Made by a program: the position numbers and the translations under genes. Below are positions 1-8,037 of a DNA stretch of 64,000 bases, one piece after another (position 1 is the first letter of the stretch; every line of letters begins with the position of its first letter). The stretch comes from CAISIP01 sp031396205 (GTDB taxonomy: Bacteria > Pseudomonadota > Gammaproteobacteria > Burkholderiales > Burkholderiaceae_C): assembly GCA_031396205.1 (NCBI GenBank), contig JANNKH010000096.1, positions 1 to 64,000 of the forward strand, given 5' to 3'. Below the pieces are notes generated by a model. It saw only the letters and a list, made by a program, of their open reading frames with translations, ran no database searches and had not been told where the DNA came from.

Positions 1-3
1 GAA

Positions 4-435
4 GTGATCGCACCACCCAGCGTTCTGAAAGTGCTCCTGATTGCATCCATCCCGGTCGGTGCTGCGCTGATCGGCGCGACGGTCGCGGCCTTGCGCCCAC
101 CCGGACTGGTCGTCCGAAGCAGCATCCAGCACTTTGCGGCAGGTGTCATCTTCTCGGTGGTTGCAGTGGAGTTGCTGCCTGAAATCCGCAAGGGACACGA
201 TCCCTTCGAGGTAGGTTGGACGTTCGCGGCCGGCGTCGCACCAATGCTGCTCATCGACAGATTGGTCAAGCGCTACGGTCACGCCAAGGCAAGTGGGCCC
301 TCTCCGGGACAGCTGGTGCCGATCGGCGTTGACCTGCTGTTGGATGGCCTGCTCATTGGCATTGCGATGACGGCGGGCCTGAAGCAGGGCGTTCTGCTCA
401 CTGTCGCACTGACTTTGGAGCCCCCGCAGCATTGA
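4..435 (+). pseudogene. Truncated ZIP-family metal transporter
   Basis: The first ~139 residues resemble the N-terminal part of ZIP (zinc/iron permease) proteins. There are several hydrophobic helices, and a helix containing H-F-A-A-G followed by V-E-L-L-P-E matches the metal-binding HxxxG...ELLPE helix of the family. A GTG at position 4 can serve as start, but the gene may begin left of the window. Homology stops near 419, after VALTLE, where the reading frame runs into the remnant of an IS3-type transposase and ends after a few foreign residues. ZIP proteins are normally ~240-300 residues with eight helices, so this copy lacks about half its transmembrane domain and is probably non-functional. 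Family assignment is by motif and hydropathy only. Confidence 0.7.
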
Positions 436-613
436 CTACGGCACGGCACAGGCCATACATGCCAATTGGCAAGCCACCCTGGACGAAGCGTTCCTGGCCC
501 ACCCAAACCGCTTCAAGGGCAAGCAGCCCCATCGCCTCCCGACCGAGGTATGGATCAACCCACTGAAGGAATCAAACAACCTGAAAATCACCGAACCCCA
601 CACACTAAATTAG
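431..613 (+). pseudogene. 3' remnant of an IS3-family transposase (orfB)
   Basis: An open frame with no start codon reads IDYGTAQAIHANWQATLDEA and continues through a ...HPNRFKG...P-T-E-V-W-I-N-P motif to a TAG at 611. This is the typical extreme C-terminus of IS3-family orfB integrases, where TAVWINPP-like tails are common. The catalytic DDE core is absent and no terminal inverted repeat is evident after the stop. The fragment abuts the truncated ZIP transporter directly, so an insertion followed by deletion is the likely cause of that gene's truncation. Confidence 0.75.
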
Positions 614-1019
614 TTCCGCCACGTGCAGCAAAGTCATTGACACGCTCCGGCAGAGCAGGAATCGGCGAACCGTGCTGTCGACTATCCATTGGATGGCCAG
701 CAATGCCTGAGGCGTGCGGTTCTCGCTGGAGGCCTGCAAGCCGCCGCCCAACATCAGCGTCATGCAGAGCTGCAAGGCCAATGAGCCCTGCGAGGTGCTG
801 AAACGGAAGGCCCGCTTGCTGGGACACACGGTGTCGTGCGCGACGATGTGGCATCCGGCTTCGCGGTATCTGTTTGCGGGGAGTTTCTAACGCCGACGTT
901 TCCTGTGTCGCGGATCATCTGGCGCCAAACCAGAGTTGTGACGCACACCCCCGGTCCTGGAGCGGATCAGAACAGATCGCGAAAACAGGTCCTGTCTCCA
1001 GCCAGCTTTTGACCACCCA
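614..1019. other. Gap with no recognisable gene
   Basis: This stretch separates the transposase remnant from the HPr-rel-A cassette. Short open frames exist on both strands (for example 605-829 on the minus strand), but none has a recognisable motif, a good ribosome-binding site or a matching neighbour. It may hold further decayed mobile-element sequence; nothing specific can be supported. Confidence 0.4.
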
Positions 1020-2132
1020 TCACACGGACCGGCTGGTGTTTCGAAACAGCCGCAGCACCGACTTGCGGCCCAGGTGCACGGTCAGCAAGCCTGGTGGCAT
1101 GCGCAGGTAATGTCCTCTCAGGTACACACTTGCGCGCGCCACAGATTCTGTCCAATCGCGGGACGCGGGATGGTCGGGCATCAAGGCGCGCAGGTAGACA
1201 GCGTCGAGCGCTTGCATGGCGAGTTGTCCGACGCCTGCGGCGGACTGCAGGGTTGGACCCAACTTTTCGGGCACCGCAGTCCCCAAAATAGCGTGTGTAT
1301 AGCGAAGCGCCAGCAAAAGCGGCAACGCCAGGCCGATCGTTTCGGCGCGTTTTGCGAGGTCGTTCCAGAACGTGCTGGATTGGCCAGAAAACTCGACCAG
1401 CAGCGCATCCAGGTCAAACAAGTCGCGCAGGCCGTTTTGCAGCTCGCTCTCATGAAACAAGTGGGTGGCGCTGTGGATCACCGTGTCGGTCGGAGACAAG
1501 GTGCTGAAAATCGATCCGGGCACGGTCTGGCTTGCCGCAATCAAATTGCCTGCGTCAGGGCAATTGCGCGCCGTCAACGGCAGAATATTGTGGTGAACAT
1601 CGATAACTGTGCCTCGGGCCCGATGGGTCATCGGTGGTATTTCGTGCATCCACTCACGGTAATAGCGCTCGTCATATGAATCCTGATGCCCCGACGCCCA
1701 TCCCTGGACCATCAGCGCCGCTTCGGCGTTGTTCAACTTGGCGCGCGGGACCAGGATGTCCACATCGCCGAAGAGCCGGCCGTTCGCGGCTGCCAGCCCG
1801 CGCAAGGCGTATGCGGCGCCTTTCAAGGCAATGACAGGCGCATCCAGTTTCGCCAGCGCTTGGCCGATGTGCCTCAACTCCCAGGCGATCGCGTCGCGCT
1901 GGTGTGCCGTCAGGACCCGCGCAGATTGCAGATGGGGGCGGACCTGCGCCGGTAGTTGCTCTTCAATGCCTGCGGCATGGATACCCTCGGCCAGGCGACC
2001 CAAAAGGTTCGCCCGCCTGCAGACACGGAGCAAGATATCCCACTGGCGCAGCGCAAATGTGGCGACACTCGCGGGATTGCGGACGCATGCGATCAGGTTC
2101 TTGCCGCTGAAGGAAACGCCCCTGTCAATCAT
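1020..2132 (-). CDS. Nucleotidyltransferase family protein of an HPr-rel-A-type cassette
   Basis: The 370-residue protein has an 'LKG' motif near residue 103 and a G-D-V-D-I-L-V motif at ~122-128. This is the signature of the PF14907-type (NTP_transf_5) nucleotidyltransferase fold, where the paired aspartates bind metal and nucleotide. The rest is helical with no signal peptide, so it should act in the cytoplasm. It overlaps the upstream HPr-kinase-like gene by 4 nt (stop/start overlap at 2129-2132) and is the last gene of a minus-strand operon 3987->1020. Nucleotidyltransferases of this type recur beside HprK-related kinase A and PqqD-like genes. The substrate and modification are unknown. 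Assignment to the fold is solid; function is inference. Confidence 0.75.
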   Translation of the reverse strand: MIDRGVSFSGKNLIACVRNPASVATFALRQWDILLRVCRRANLLGRLAEGIHAAGIEEQLPAQVRPHLQSARVLTAHQRDAIAWELRHIGQALAKLDAPVIALKGAAYALRGLAAANGRLFGDVDILVPRAKLNNAEAALMVQGWASGHQDSYDERYYREWMHEIPPMTHRARGTVIDVHHNILPLTARNCPDAGNLIAASQTVPGSIFSTLSPTDTVIHSATHLFHESELQNGLRDLFDLDALLVEFSGQSSTFWNDLAKRAETIGLALPLLLALRYTHAILGTAVPEKLGPTLQSAAGVGQLAMQALDAVYLRALMPDHPASRDWTESVARASVYLRGHYLRMPPGLLTVHLGRKSVLRLFRNTSRSV

Positions 2133-3121
2133 CGTCGCACCGCATCCGTCGCATGCAGCAAGCCGTCGAACGTGGCCAGCGCGTCGTCAAGCCGGCTGTA
2201 GACGAAGTCATAGCAGTCGCATTGGTCGACCAGGCGTCCGGTGGCAGCGAAGGCCAGGCTTCCCAACGGGCTGTAGTTGAACGCATTTTGGGCAAAGTGC
2301 AGGAATGTCTGTGCCTTTCCGCGCGGGCTCAGGCGCGGCTCGGCGTTGGGCTCGTATTTTGGAAAGACGATCCACCGAGGACGCGCGGGCTCCAGCATCC
2401 TGGTCACACTCTCTCTGGGCGCACGAAGATGGGTTACCCGTCCCTTGGCCGTGTCATAGACTTCCGGCCCCCATCCGCTGGAGGGTTCGAACGCACGGAT
2501 CAGATCGATCGAGGCGTTCTTGAGATTGATTGGCCGGGCGAGGCCGTGCGTCAATCCAGACGTAGGATCCAGCAAAGTCAGTTCGTCGGAGAGCAGACGC
2601 CAGCTGCGCAAGGCCAGCGCCGCGCACAACGTGCTCTTTCCGGAGCCAGGCGGCGCCGGCAGTATGACGGCACAACCGTCACGCTCCAACGATGCAGCAT
2701 GGATCGTCAGCCACTGATGGCACGACGCTGCGATCGACCAATTGAGGCCCCACTCCAGGAAGGCGGGCGCCTGCTCCCGCGGCAGCGGTTCAAATGGCCT
2801 GTCGCCGTCAACCAGAAACTCGGCCTGCTGTTTGAACCAGCGTCGGAAATTGCGCGGTTGCCGCACTTCCACATGGAAGTCTGCGAAATCCGGGTCTACC
2901 TGATAGCGGTTGTTGGCGTAAAGAACGTGGATGGAGCGCGCCACGTCAGGCAGGGGGGACCGAATGCGCGAGATCAGGGTGCCGGTCTGCAGGGCAAACC
3001 GGCCTTGTTGCAACAGCCTTTGCAACTCGCCCAGCCGTAATGTGCCGACCTCTCCAGAATCGGGCGTCAGCGATCGCTCTCGACCGGGATCAACCCGCAC
3101 TTTTCGAGCCGCTCGTAACAC
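2129..3121 (-). CDS. HprK-related kinase A (HPr-rel-A system)
   Basis: A 330-residue P-loop protein with APPGSGKST at ~155-163, distantly like the C-terminal domain of HPr(Ser) kinase/phosphatase. This matches the 'HprK-related kinase A' family, which occurs without the PTS context and beside a PqqD-like protein. The ATG at 3121 lies 55 nt inside the upstream PqqD-like gene. Related proteins seem to begin around residue 25-30, but no ATG or GTG is available there in frame (only GTC, TTA, CTG or TTG codons), so the start is uncertain. The downstream nucleotidyltransferase overlaps by 4 nt. Role inferred from context: phosphorylation or other ATP-driven step in maturation of a partner peptide or protein. 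Confidence 0.75.
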   Translation of the reverse strand: MLRAARKVRVDPGRERSLTPDSGEVGTLRLGELQRLLQQGRFALQTGTLISRIRSPLPDVARSIHVLYANNRYQVDPDFADFHVEVRQPRNFRRWFKQQAEFLVDGDRPFEPLPREQAPAFLEWGLNWSIAASCHQWLTIHAASLERDGCAVILPAPPGSGKSTLCAALALRSWRLLSDELTLLDPTSGLTHGLARPINLKNASIDLIRAFEPSSGWGPEVYDTAKGRVTHLRAPRESVTRMLEPARPRWIVFPKYEPNAEPRLSPRGKAQTFLHFAQNAFNYSPLGSLAFAATGRLVDQCDCYDFVYSRLDDALATFDGLLHATDAVRR

Positions 3122-3348
3122 TCCCGCGCCATGGATTCCGATTCATCAGCCGAACTCATTGGAAATTGTGAATGACAGGCGGCTCGCGCGGCTGCCTGGG
3201 CATTATCACCGCGTTGAATGGCATCGAATGCTGTGAACGTCAGCACATCCAGTGCATGGGTGTTGCCGGTGCCCGTATCGAACACGACACAACCATCTGG
3301 CCAGCGTCGAACAAGGAATCGATTTTTCGACTGCATGGGATTCATCAT
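3067..3348 (-). CDS. PqqD-like peptide chaperone of the HPr-rel-A system
   Basis: A 93-residue protein shaped like PqqD/RRE domains. An N-terminal beta-hairpin segment (RFLVRRWPDGCVVFDTGTGNT, residues ~10-30) is followed by 'HALD' and helices ending in a 'LxxCGLI' segment, typical of the winged-helix precursor-peptide recognition fold. PqqD-like proteins bind leader peptides and present them to modifying enzymes. Its position between a small exported protein and an HprK-like kinase fits the family described as the HPr-rel-A system PqqD chaperone. The gene sits 15 nt after the exported-protein gene and overlaps the kinase gene. No radical SAM enzyme is present, which sets the cassette apart from PQQ-type clusters. 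Confidence 0.7.
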   Translation of the reverse strand: MMNPMQSKNRFLVRRWPDGCVVFDTGTGNTHALDVLTFTAFDAIQRGDNAQAAARAACHSQFPMSSADESESMARECYERLEKCGLIPVESDR

Positions 3349-3363
3349 GCAGCGGTTCAGGCT

Positions 3364-3987
3364 TTACAAGACGATGCCGTTGTTTTTCAAATACAAAACG
3401 ATAGCTGCACCATCCCACTTCGGGGCACCGGCGAATGGCGTGTAGTAGCCGGTCATCGCATATTCGGTCCAGATGGCCTTGATTCCTGCCTCCGTAATGC
3501 CACTGTCCGGGATCACAGCGCCGTTGCCGCCGCGCTTGTTGAGCAACGCGGCGATGATATGAAAGTGAACTTGCATCGGCGCATTGACATTCAGGGCTTC
3601 GCCGAGTGTCATGCTCGCGCCCGATGGGTGTCGAAATTTGGTGATGCCCTGGCTGTTGCCCTGCGTGAACAGCGGGTGCATCAGCGTGCCGGGCGGCGTG
3701 GATGCGGGCCAATGGTAGGCGCCCGACCCAGGCGTTTGCTGTGCAGCGTAGTTGCCCGGCGATTCTGCGCCGGTGCATTCCCCGAAATGGCCCTGCTGGG
3801 ACAGACTCGTGTTGCGGGACAAGGAGCGCGATGGCGTGAAACAAGTGACACCCAAAGCGGGCTGGCTGACCAGCGTCAACAGGAAGGGCGCTGCGGCGGC
3901 TCCCGTTCCGATCAGTCGACGACGCCCACTGTTCGTGGCGATCACCTGGTCTTTGTTGCATTCGGGAGGTGTTTCGTGATCAATCAT
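3364..3987 (-). CDS. Small exported protein, candidate substrate of the HPr-rel-A cassette
   Basis: A 207-residue protein of unknown function that heads the operon. Residues 1-20 are polar. They are followed by R-R-R (22-24), a hydrophobic stretch to ~44 and a plausible signal-peptidase site near ALG, suggesting Sec or Tat export. The mature N-terminus is rich in serine (SRSLSRNTSLSQQG, ~53-66) and contains two cysteines. The body carries 'THPLF'-like and W-rich segments with no known catalytic motif. The start at 3987 has AAGG nine bases upstream. Its place directly before a peptide-chaperone-like gene and a Ser-kinase-like gene makes it the natural candidate target, but that is inference. 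Confidence 0.55.
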   Translation of the reverse strand: MIDHETPPECNKDQVIATNSGRRRLIGTGAAAAPFLLTLVSQPALGVTCFTPSRSLSRNTSLSQQGHFGECTGAESPGNYAAQQTPGSGAYHWPASTPPGTLMHPLFTQGNSQGITKFRHPSGASMTLGEALNVNAPMQVHFHIIAALLNKRGGNGAVIPDSGITEAGIKAIWTEYAMTGYYTPFAGAPKWDGAAIVLYLKNNGIVL

Positions 3988-4427
3988 CTTGTTCGCCTTG
4001 AGAGGAAGTCATGCTTACGTCCAAAAGCAAGAATCGTACCGGTAAGCCAGTAGCATTTAACTTGTTGATTATTATTACTTTATGTAGAGCACTGACAATC
4101 CAAGCGTGGGTCGCATTGGACGTGTGTAAATAATATCGACATCCTTTGATTGTCCGTAATTTACCCCTATGGAACTCTAACAGAGACGGCCCATGTTGCG
4201 GAGGTGGTGCATGTGGCCAAGCAATCGCGCGTCTGTGACGATTGCCGCTGCGAACACGCTGGTCCACGGAGTCTGTTGCGGTGCGCGATGGGTACGGCGC
4301 TATTTCCTTATCGTCTCATTCGGAACCGACCATTTACGCGGGGTCGGACGCCTCGGTGTAGTGTTCGAGCCAATTGCATATGAACACTACACTAGAAATA
4401 CGCGAACTACTTACCAAGGAGCAATCC
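3988..4427. other. AT-richer divergent intergenic region
   Basis: This 440-bp region lies between the minus-strand HPr-rel-A operon and the plus-strand SapC gene and is visibly more AT-rich (around 4040-4160) than its surroundings. It must hold the promoters for both directions. No convincing sigma-70 or sigma-54 pair, hairpin or conserved riboswitch is evident to me. Open frames here lack ribosome-binding sites. Confidence 0.4.
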
Positions 4428-5192
4428 GTGTTCGAAAAAGTCACCCCCGTCAACAAGGACTTGCATGCGCAAATGCGGGTCAAGGAGATCTCGAGTTTCG
4501 ATTTTGCGGCCAAATTTCATGTTGCCTACGTCACGTTGCAGGAGTTCACACGTGCAGCGGCGATCTATCCCGTCGTGTTTCTGGAAGACAAGCAGAAGGA
4601 CGAATTTCGACCCGTCGTCTTACTCGGCCTGAAGCCCGGTGTCAATGTGTTTGTCGACGCCAAGGGGAAATGGCAGGCGTCTTATATTCCGGCGGTCATC
4701 CGCAGATACCCTTTCACGTTGGCGCCGGGCGGAGTGGACGGCCAGTTCATTGTCTGCATCGACGAGCAGAGCAGCCTGGTCAGCGAGACCGAGGGCGCCG
4801 CGTTGTTCGATATCAGCGGGACACCGACGCAGGTGATCGACAACGTCAAGCGCTACCTGTCTGAGCTGCAGCAGATGGAAGTGGCGACAAACGAGTGCTG
4901 TACCTTTCTGGCCAAGCACAACATGTTTACGCCGCTGAATATGCGGGTGCGGGAGGCCAGCGGGGTCAAGGATATTGCAGGCTGCTACGTCATCAATGAG
5001 GAACGCCTGGACAACCTGTCGGATGAGCTTTTTCTCGAGATCAGGAGCAAGCGCTACCTGCCGGCGATCTACGCGCACCTGATTTCGCTGGCCCAGACCG
5101 AGCGCCTGGTCAAGCTGCAGGATGAAGCTGCGACAATGCAACCCGCGTTAGCAAACACCCCGGCCCGGGAGGCCGAGCCGACGCAAGGCTAG
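4428..5192 (+). CDS. SapC-like family protein
   Basis: A ~254-residue soluble protein resembling the SapC family (PF07277), named after a Campylobacter S-layer locus protein. It is common in proteobacteria and of unknown biochemical role. Typical features are an N-terminal 'F-x-K-V-x-P-V-N-K-D-x-H' opening, a central 'YPVVFLED' segment and a C-terminal 'YLPAIYAHLISLAQTERL' helix. The frame is open from a TTG at 4374 (ATG at 4380). A GTG at 4428 is preceded by a perfect AAGGAG six bases upstream and gives the usual family N-terminus (MFEKVTPVN), so I chose it. It stands alone on the plus strand, 19 bp before tRNA-Arg. Confidence 0.75.
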   Translation: MFEKVTPVNKDLHAQMRVKEISSFDFAAKFHVAYVTLQEFTRAAAIYPVVFLEDKQKDEFRPVVLLGLKPGVNVFVDAKGKWQASYIPAVIRRYPFTLAPGGVDGQFIVCIDEQSSLVSETEGAALFDISGTPTQVIDNVKRYLSELQQMEVATNECCTFLAKHNMFTPLNMRVREASGVKDIAGCYVINEERLDNLSDELFLEIRSKRYLPAIYAHLISLAQTERLVKLQDEAATMQPALANTPAREAEPTQG

Positions 5193-5211
5193 TGTTAGAA
5201 TTCGGGCCGTC

Positions 5212-5288
5212 GCGGCTGTAGCTCAGTTGGATAGAGTACTTGGCTACGAACCAAGGGGTCGTGGGTTCAATTCCTGCCAGCCGCACCA
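5212..5288 (+). tRNA. tRNA-Arg (anticodon ACG)
   Basis: A complete cloverleaf. The acceptor stem is GCGGCTG/CAGCCGC, with D-loop AGCTCAGTTGGAT, anticodon loop CTACGAA (anticodon ACG) and T-arm GTGGGTTCAATTCCTGC. The discriminator is A and CCA is encoded. Length is 77 nt. A wobble A34 at this tRNA is normally converted to inosine by TadA. Confidence 0.95.
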
Positions 5289-5307
5289 GAATTTCGGTTC
5301 TAGAACA

Positions 5308-5343
5308 ACAGCCTAGAGGTCAAAAGCCTCCAGGCTGTTTTTC
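5308..5343 (+). terminator. Rho-independent terminator after tRNA-Arg
   Basis: A hairpin with stem ACAGCCT/AGGCTGT interrupted by one A-C mismatch and continued by GAGG/CCTC, followed directly by TTTTT. It lies 20 nt after the tRNA and is well placed to end its transcript. Confidence 0.85.
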
Positions 5344-5443
5344 TTTGTGACGCTCTGGCCGCGGATTTTCAGTCGGTTATCGCTGGGCGTCTGGCTCAGT
5401 TCGTTATGGGCGTTGGCCCGCGTGTGCAATTTGAGGGCCGCAG

Positions 5444-6643
5444 GTGAAACTTGGACAGGCAAAAATTCCGGTGGTGGTCGCTGGTGGTGGCATTGGGGGC
5501 CTGGCAGCTGCTCTGGCGCTGGCGCGGCGCGGTTTTGCGGTGAAGGTGCTCGAGCAGTCGCCCGAAATAGGCGAGATCGGCGCAGGCATTCAATTTGGCC
5601 CCAATGCATTTGCCGCGCTCGACGCACTGGGCATCGGTGGCAAAGCGCGTGCACGTGCAGTCTACATCGACGAAATGGTGATGCACGACGCACTGGATGA
5701 GACGCTGGTTGGCCGCATACCCACCGGGGAGGAGTTTCGACAACGATTCGCAAACCCCTATGCGGTCATCCATCGCGCCGACATTCATCTGTCGTTGCTG
5801 GAGGGTGCGCAGGAAACCGGGGACGTCGAGGTGCTCACCTCGACCCGGGTTGAGCGCGTCGAACAGGCCGCCAATGGTGTTACCGTGATCGATTCCAATG
5901 GCGGCCGTCACCGCGGGGCGGCACTCATAGCTGCCGACGGCGTCAAGTCGGCTGTGCGGGCCCAGTATGTCGGGGACGAGGCGCGGGTGTCCGGCCATGT
6001 GGTCTATCGCGCTGTGGTCGTCAGGTCCGAGTTTCCGCAGGACCTGCAGTGGAATGCCGCCAGCATCTGGGTCGGGCCCAACTGCCATCTGGTGCATTAC
6101 CCCTTGCGTGGCGGCGAGCAATACAACGTGGTCGTGACCTTTCACAGCAGGGACAAAGAGGAGTGGAGCGTGCGCGAGGGCAGCCGAGACGAGGTGCTGT
6201 CCTATTTCGATGGAATTTGTCCCCGTGCGCGCCAACTGATCGAACTGCCCAAGGACTGGAAACGCTGGGCCACGGCGGACCGCGACCCGATTGGTAACTG
6301 GACGTTTGGCCGGGTCGTGCTGCTCGGCGATGCGGCGCATCCACCATTGCAGTATCTCGCGCAAGGCGCGTGCATGGCCATGGAAGACGGCGTGACGCTG
6401 GGCGAGGCATTGCGGGTGCACCACAATGATTTCATCCGGGCATTCGCCCACTACCAGCGTTCGCGCATTGCCCGTACCGCGCGCATCGTTCTTTCCGCTC
6501 GCGAGATGGGGCGCATCTTTCATGCCAAGGGTGTTGAGCGCCTGGTGCGCAATGATCTCTGGAAGGGCCGCTCGCCGGAGCGTTTTTACGATGCGCTCGA
6601 ATGGCTGTACGGCTGGCGGGTCGACAATTGCCTGGCACACTGA
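5444..6643 (+). CDS. FAD-dependent 3-hydroxybenzoate 6-monooxygenase
   Basis: A 399-residue class A flavoprotein hydroxylase. It has the N-terminal dinucleotide fold G-G-G-I-G-G (~14-19), the 'DG' motif in LIAADGVKSAVR (~163-174) and the FAD-ribityl 'GD' motif LLGDAAHPPLQYLAQGA (~290-306). The sequence and the partner gene (gentisate dioxygenase, 37 nt downstream) fit enzymes that para-hydroxylate 3-hydroxybenzoate to gentisate using NADH and O2. Salicylate 5- or 1-hydroxylase activity is the main alternative. The start is GTG with 'GCAGGTG' context. No regulator gene or further ring-cleavage gene (maleylpyruvate isomerase or hydrolase) is adjacent, so later steps must be encoded elsewhere. 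Confidence 0.8.
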   Translation: MKLGQAKIPVVVAGGGIGGLAAALALARRGFAVKVLEQSPEIGEIGAGIQFGPNAFAALDALGIGGKARARAVYIDEMVMHDALDETLVGRIPTGEEFRQRFANPYAVIHRADIHLSLLEGAQETGDVEVLTSTRVERVEQAANGVTVIDSNGGRHRGAALIAADGVKSAVRAQYVGDEARVSGHVVYRAVVVRSEFPQDLQWNAASIWVGPNCHLVHYPLRGGEQYNVVVTFHSRDKEEWSVREGSRDEVLSYFDGICPRARQLIELPKDWKRWATADRDPIGNWTFGRVVLLGDAAHPPLQYLAQGACMAMEDGVTLGEALRVHHNDFIRAFAHYQRSRIARTARIVLSAREMGRIFHAKGVERLVRNDLWKGRSPERFYDALEWLYGWRVDNCLAH

Positions 6644-6680
6644 TGCCCCGTTACACCATCGATAGCCGCAGGAGCCTGCC

Positions 6681-7718
6681 GTGACCGAACTTGGACGACT
6701 TGAAGAGCTTCCTATTGACTACCGCAGCGCGCTGACGGCGCAGAACCTGGTCCCGCTCTGGCCAAGCCTGCGGGCGGTGCTGCCACCGACCATGCCGCGT
6801 CCGCTGACCCGGGCCACCCACTGGTCGTATGCGGCCATCAAACCATTGCTGTTGCAGGCCGGAGAATTGACGCCGATTGAAAAGGCGGAGCGCAGGGTGC
6901 TGGTGTTGGCCAATCCCGGACATGGCCTGGAGAAGATGCAGGCCAGTGCAGCGATGTACCTGGGAATGCAGTTGCTGTTGCCCGGTGAATGGGCGCCATC
7001 GCACCGGCACACGCCCAACGCAGTGCGCATGGTTGTCGAGGGCGAAGGAGCCTGGACGACGGTCGACGGTGAGAAATGCCCCATGCTGCGGGGCGACCTG
7101 ATCCTGACGCCGACCGGCTTGTGGCATGAGCATGGCCATGATGGCAGCGAGCCGGTCATCTGGCTCGACGTGCTGGACCTGCCGCTGGTGCACTACCTGG
7201 AGGCGAGCTACCACGTCAACGGCGAACGCCAGGCCATTGCACCCGGGCGCGGAGACACCGTCTACGCCCGTGGCGGCCTGGTGCCAACGCCGGTATTTCA
7301 GCGCAGTGCCAAGGCGTACCCGATGTTGCGATATCCATGGGTCGAGGCGCGCGCGGCCTTGCTGGCTCTGGCGCAGGACCGGCCCGCGCCGGAGGTGGTC
7401 CAGATGACCTACTGCAACCCCGAAACCGGCGCCGATGTGCAGAACATCCTCGGTTTCTACGCTCTGATGTTGCGGCCTGGCCAGACCCTAAAAATGCCGG
7501 CCCGCTCCCCGGCGATGGTGCTGCACGCCATCGAAGGCAGCGCGCAGGTACAGGTGCAGGAGCAGGAATTTGTGCTCAAGGAAGCCGACACCTGCTGTGC
7601 GCCCGGCTACACCCGGGTGGGGCTGCACAACCTGTCGCAAACGGAGCCTGCATTCCTGTTCATGGCGGACGAGACTCCATTGCACAAGAAGTTGGGTGTA
7701 TTCGAGCAGCGGGACTGA
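6681..7718 (+). CDS. Gentisate 1,2-dioxygenase
   Basis: A 345-residue bicupin Fe(II) dioxygenase that opens gentisate to maleylpyruvate. The first cupin holds the metal motif P-S-H-R-H (two His) followed by the later His in LWHEHGHDG. The second cupin (~residues 230-335) is degenerate, as is usual in the family. The length matches characterised gentisate dioxygenases. It lies 37 nt after the flavin hydroxylase with GGAGCCTGCC before its GTG start, so the two are almost certainly one operon for catabolism of 3-hydroxybenzoate. Confidence 0.88.
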   Translation: MTELGRLEELPIDYRSALTAQNLVPLWPSLRAVLPPTMPRPLTRATHWSYAAIKPLLLQAGELTPIEKAERRVLVLANPGHGLEKMQASAAMYLGMQLLLPGEWAPSHRHTPNAVRMVVEGEGAWTTVDGEKCPMLRGDLILTPTGLWHEHGHDGSEPVIWLDVLDLPLVHYLEASYHVNGERQAIAPGRGDTVYARGGLVPTPVFQRSAKAYPMLRYPWVEARAALLALAQDRPAPEVVQMTYCNPETGADVQNILGFYALMLRPGQTLKMPARSPAMVLHAIEGSAQVQVQEQEFVLKEADTCCAPGYTRVGLHNLSQTEPAFLFMADETPLHKKLGVFEQRD

Positions 7719-7812
7719 CCCATCGCGCTGCAGGCCAGTGAATTTTGCTGCCTCACGCCAGGGACAGTAACACCAGCCACTGATCTCCGGACGATCCGAA
7801 CTCCATGGGAAT

Positions 7813-7995
7813 TTGCCTGGTGTCGACCGCACTGGCCGCATCAACCCCTACATCATCAACTGCATGGCCAAGAACCTCCCGATGCGCGAGAGCTTTGTCG
7901 GCATCGAGCCGCACCCAATCGCCGTTCTGTTGCGCATGGCCCTGTTGGCGTCCCTACCGGGAATTTCCCTGTACGCGCTCGAAGTGCTCAAATAG
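7813..7995 (+). pseudogene. Possible C-terminal fragment of a TRAP transporter large permease (DctM-like)
   Basis: This frame has no proper start. It encodes ~60 residues: 'INPYIINCMAKNLPMRESF', a 'GIEPHPIAVLLRMALL' segment and a final 'LPGISLYAL' helix. The pattern resembles the last loop and helix of DctM-type TRAP permeases (N-P-x-x-I...G-I-x-P...L-L-x-x-P). The rest of a ~430-residue permease and its partner subunits are missing. Assignment is by eye and tentative; the remaining ~130 bp of this 319-bp gap show nothing else. Confidence 0.4.
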
Positions 7996-8037
7996 AGGCG
8001 ACACGCGCCTCGACCGTGTAGACACAGACGACTGATC

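Noticed and set aside
588..854. Minus-strand frames next to the IS3 remnant
   Set aside because: No motif, no start signals; either strand can be read with equal plausibility, so neither is called.
5396..6640. 414-residue antisense frame over the flavin monooxygenase
   Set aside because: The plus-strand gene carries FAD motifs and a coherent operon; the antisense frame has none.
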